Under the pieces are notes generated by a model. It was not told the DNA's origin and ran no database searches. It saw only the letters and a program-made list of their open reading frames with translations. This document shows, piece by piece, positions 7,569 to 8,575 of a DNA stretch of 8,575 bases. Source of the DNA: CAWEHT01 sp963808455 (GTDB lineage: Bacteria > Chloroflexota > Anaerolineae > CG2-30-64-16). A program made the translations under genes and the position numbers. The DNA is taken from the NCBI GenBank assembly GCA_963808455.1, contig CAWEHT010000386.1, forward strand, positions 1-8,575. Direction: 5' to 3'. Within the stretch, counting starts at the first letter, position 1, and each line of letters opens with the position of its first letter.

Positions 7569-7739
7569 CTATAGGTTGCCACTGATGGTGGAGAAGGTCG
7601 TGCTGACTTGTGTGCCGAGCACCGTCAGCGCGGCGATCACCACGATGGCAACAAGGACGAGGATCAGAGCGTATTCGGCCAATCCCTGGCCTTCTTCGCC
7701 TTTGAGCCAGACCGCAAGGCTACCATATAATGCCGACAT
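7569..7739 (-). CDS. flp: Flp/Tad major-type prepilin, second copy
   Basis: This is a 56-residue Flp prepilin. A 17-residue leader (MSALYGSLAVWLKGEEG) is followed by the prepilin-peptidase site, with cleavage expected after G17 to leave QGLAEY at the new N-terminus; the Glu at mature position 5 and Tyr at 6 are the Flp hallmark. The mature 39 residues are nearly all one hydrophobic helix (about 23-42) plus a short Ser/Thr-rich tail ending STISGNL. I chose ATG 7739 because GGAG lies 8 bases upstream; an ATG 13 codons earlier lacks a good site. It is 79% identical (44/56) to the neighbouring copy at 7919-8089, showing tandem duplication. Monomers would be polymerised into the pilus by the TadB/TadC machinery encoded downstream. 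Confidence 0.93.
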   Translation of the reverse strand: MSALYGSLAVWLKGEEGQGLAEYALILVLVAIVVIAALTVLGTQVSTTFSTISGNL

Positions 7740-7760
7740 GGTTGCGTCTCCAAGAGGTAC

Positions 7761-7796
7761 TTGGGGCGAGCGCGACACCGCGATGGCTCACCCCAA
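7761..7796 (-). promoter_or_regulatory. Extended hairpin just upstream of flp2
   Basis: TTGGGGCGAG (7761-7770) and CTCACCCCAA (7787-7796) form a 10-base stem with one wobble position when read as minus-strand RNA (TTGGGGTGAG with CTCGCCCCAA). Inside, CGCG (7771-7774) and CGCG (7779-7782) form a second, inner stem around ACAC. The structure ends about 10 bases before the flp2 Shine-Dalgarno and lies between the two pilin genes. It could set relative amounts of the two pilins by blocking decay or partial termination. There is no following T run. Confidence 0.55.
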
Positions 7797-7845
7797 CCAA
7801 CTGGCGAATCGTGCGGCGAACTTGCCCCAGGCTCACGACAACCCG

Positions 7846-7863
7846 CCGCGAAGTAACTCGCGG
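7846..7863 (-). promoter_or_regulatory. Short hairpin downstream of flp1
   Basis: CCGCGA (7846-7851) and TCGCGG (7858-7863) are a perfect 6-base inverted repeat with loop AGTAAC. It lies about 55 bases after the flp1 stop codon in the 179-base gap between the pilin genes. No T tract follows on the minus strand, so it is not a typical terminator; it may be an RNA 3' stabilising structure. A hairpin this short can occur by chance. Confidence 0.3.
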
Positions 7864-7918
7864 ACAGACTGGCGCCAGAGAACCATCGCGGTAGAGTCGC
7901 CTGCCAAGCGCCTGACGG

Positions 7919-8089
7919 TTACAGGTCGCCGCCGATGGTTGAGAAGGTGGTGCTGACACGAGTGCCGAGAACGGTCAGTGCAGTGATCACGACGATCGCG
8001 ACCAGGACCAGGATCAGAGCGTACTCGGCCAGCCCCTGGCCTTCTTCGCTCCTCAACCAAGCCGTTAGGAAGTTGTAAAATGCTAACAC
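7919..8089 (-). CDS. flp: Flp/Tad major-type prepilin, first copy (GTG start)
   Basis: This is a 56-residue Flp prepilin encoded first in the pilus cluster. The leader MLAFYNFLTAWLRSEEG (17 residues) precedes the expected cleavage site and the mature start QGLAEY. The mature part is a hydrophobic helix with the tail STTFSTIGGDL. The reading frame is open for 62 more codons upstream, but a strong AGGAGG at 8097-8102 lies 7 bases before GTG 8089, and the size then equals that of the second copy, so I take GTG as the start. Compared with the second copy, 8 of 12 differences fall in the leader; the mature parts are 35/39 identical. It diverges from the glycosyltransferase gene on the plus strand. 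Confidence 0.92.
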   Translation of the reverse strand: MLAFYNFLTAWLRSEEGQGLAEYALILVLVAIVVITALTVLGTRVSTTFSTIGGDL

Positions 8090-8096
8090 GGTGGGG

Positions 8097-8102
8097 CCTC
8101 CT
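8097..8102 (-). promoter_or_regulatory. Strong Shine-Dalgarno AGGAGG fixing the flp1 GTG start
   Basis: AGGAGG on the minus strand, 7 bases before GTG 8089, is the best ribosome binding site in the window. It argues that the open frame reaching up to 8275 is not translated from its first ATG. Strong initiation suits an abundant structural pilin. Confidence 0.7.
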
Positions 8103-8244
8103 GGGTGGGATACCTGCGTTCTTCCAAGAATCACTAGCGGGAGCGTATCGCAGGCCACCGGCATCCGCAATAGGATCAAAGTACCCAGGGTCCCCCTGGC
8201 GGCTGGCCCGAACGCGCATCGTGGGAACCACCCGAGGCCGGTCC

Positions 8245-8272
8245 TTGGCTCCTGGGCCGAATTACCTATTCT
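8245..8272 (+). promoter_or_regulatory. Possible promoter for the glycosyltransferase gene
   Basis: TTGGCT (8245-8250) and TATTCT (8267-8272, 4/6 match to TATAAT) are 16 bases apart on the plus strand, about 38 bases before the ATG at 8310. The match is modest, and no experimental signal is available; it is offered as the best pair in this gap. Confidence 0.3.
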
Positions 8273-8309
8273 CATCTCGCGGCGTGAGGGCTAGGGTGAA
8301 TCGGCATCG

Positions 8310-8575
8310 ATGAACAGCCTTCAAGAAGCGTCGTCTATCGCTGACAACCCGGTGGCTCGGGCCGCCATGCGACGGTCATGGCTAGGGCCACTGGTTGGCC
8401 TCTATGGCGTCCTGGCTCTGGCCCTCTTAGCGCGGCTGTTTTCTGGCTCGGTAACTGGCCTTTTGGCCGGGCAATTGCCGGGCGTGGGCAGCGACTTCCT
8501 GGCGCTGTCGGTGGGCGGCGAGCTGGTGCGTGAAGGGAACGGAGGGCAGCTCTTTGACCTGACGGCCCAGTCTGG
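8310..8575 (+). CDS. GT87/DUF2029-like membrane glycosyltransferase, N-terminal part (cut by window end)
   Basis: The frame from ATG 8310 stays open to the end of the window (88 codons). The predicted start MNSLQEASSIADNPVARAAM is polar and is followed by a first membrane helix (about 25-44, LGPLVGLYGVLALALLARL). Next comes VGSDFLALSVGGELVREGNG with QLFDLTAQ, which resembles the first extracytoplasmic loop of GT87 polyprenyl-phosphate mannosyltransferases, where an Asp-Phe pair precedes a conserved G-x-L-x-x-x-G and a later Leu-Tyr/Phe-Asp. Those enzymes use lipid-linked sugars to modify envelope glycans. The call rests on this short motif and the helix, so the family is likely but not certain. 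An in-frame TAG lies 18-16 bases before the ATG, so translation cannot start further up; AGGG lies about 14 bases ahead of it. It diverges from the pilin cluster. Confidence 0.6.
   Translation, partial: MNSLQEASSIADNPVARAAMRRSWLGPLVGLYGVLALALLARLFSGSVTGLLAGQLPGVGSDFLALSVGGELVREGNGGQLFDLTAQS

Larger units (their letters stand above)
8090..8309. other. Divergent 220-base regulatory gap between flp1 and the glycosyltransferase gene
   Basis: No gene is supported here. The gap must carry promoters for both directions. On the minus strand I found no convincing -35/-10 pair for flp1; TTGCGG followed after 17 bases by TACGCT (within about 8145-8175) is a weak candidate. A small inverted repeat CCAGGG-TCC-CCCTGG sits at 8185-8199. 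The plus-strand candidate promoter is listed separately. Confidence 0.4.

Noticed and set aside
8185..8199. CCAGGG-TCC-CCCTGG as an operator in the divergent gap
   Set aside because: A single 6-base palindrome in GC-rich DNA is easily a chance event and no second copy was found.
7833..8231. 132-codon minus-strand frame overlapping flp1
   Set aside because: It runs through flp1 in another frame and has Arg/Pro-rich composition without any motif.
7919..8275. 118-residue version of the first pilin starting far upstream
   Set aside because: The extra residues have no pilin features, and AGGAGG before GTG 8089 plus equal size with the second copy support the short form.
1..8575. CRISPR arrays, tRNAs, insertion sequences
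   Set aside because: No regularly spaced direct repeats, no cloverleaf-like sequence and no transposase or terminal repeats were seen; the only long repeat is the pilin gene duplication.

Overview
The window is high-GC bacterial DNA, most likely from a Chloroflexota (Chloroflexi) genome. The reasons are the very short Flp pilins with a GQGLAEY processing site, a Tad cluster without a secretin gene, a DnaQ-DinG fusion, and a GT87-type membrane glycosyltransferase beside the pilins. The phylum call is inference; no rRNA or other marker is present.

Almost everything lies on the minus strand and, read right to left, forms a compact Tad/Flp (type IVc) pilus cluster: two tandem flp prepilins (8089-7919 and 7739-7569), a hairpin-rich spacer, cpaB (7393-6572), a cpaE/tadZ-like ATPase-fold gene (6567-5338), tadB (5341-4376), tadC (4372-3433, broken into frames), and a membrane-anchored TPR plus TolB-type beta-propeller protein (3424-1536, also broken into frames). 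From cpaB onward the genes are 3-8 bases apart or overlap, as in one transcription unit. The pilins are set apart by structured spacers that could decouple pilin levels from machinery levels. The TadA/CpaF motor ATPase, the prepilin peptidase and any secretin are absent, so the pilus would need parts encoded elsewhere.

Downstream, a gene with its own sigma70-like promoter (TATAAT at 1446-1451) encodes a DnaQ-like exonuclease fused to a DinG-type Fe-S helicase; it meets an in-frame TAG just after the fourth cluster cysteine, close to the window edge. On the plus strand at the right edge, diverging from the pilins, begins a GT87/DUF2029-like glycosyltransferase (8310 onward, cut by the window end).

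The left half (about 1-4200) holds at least four frame breaks plus one nonsense codon, whereas tadB, cpaE, cpaB and both flp genes are intact. This is either real decay of the distal half of the locus or poor sequence quality there; the sequence alone cannot decide.
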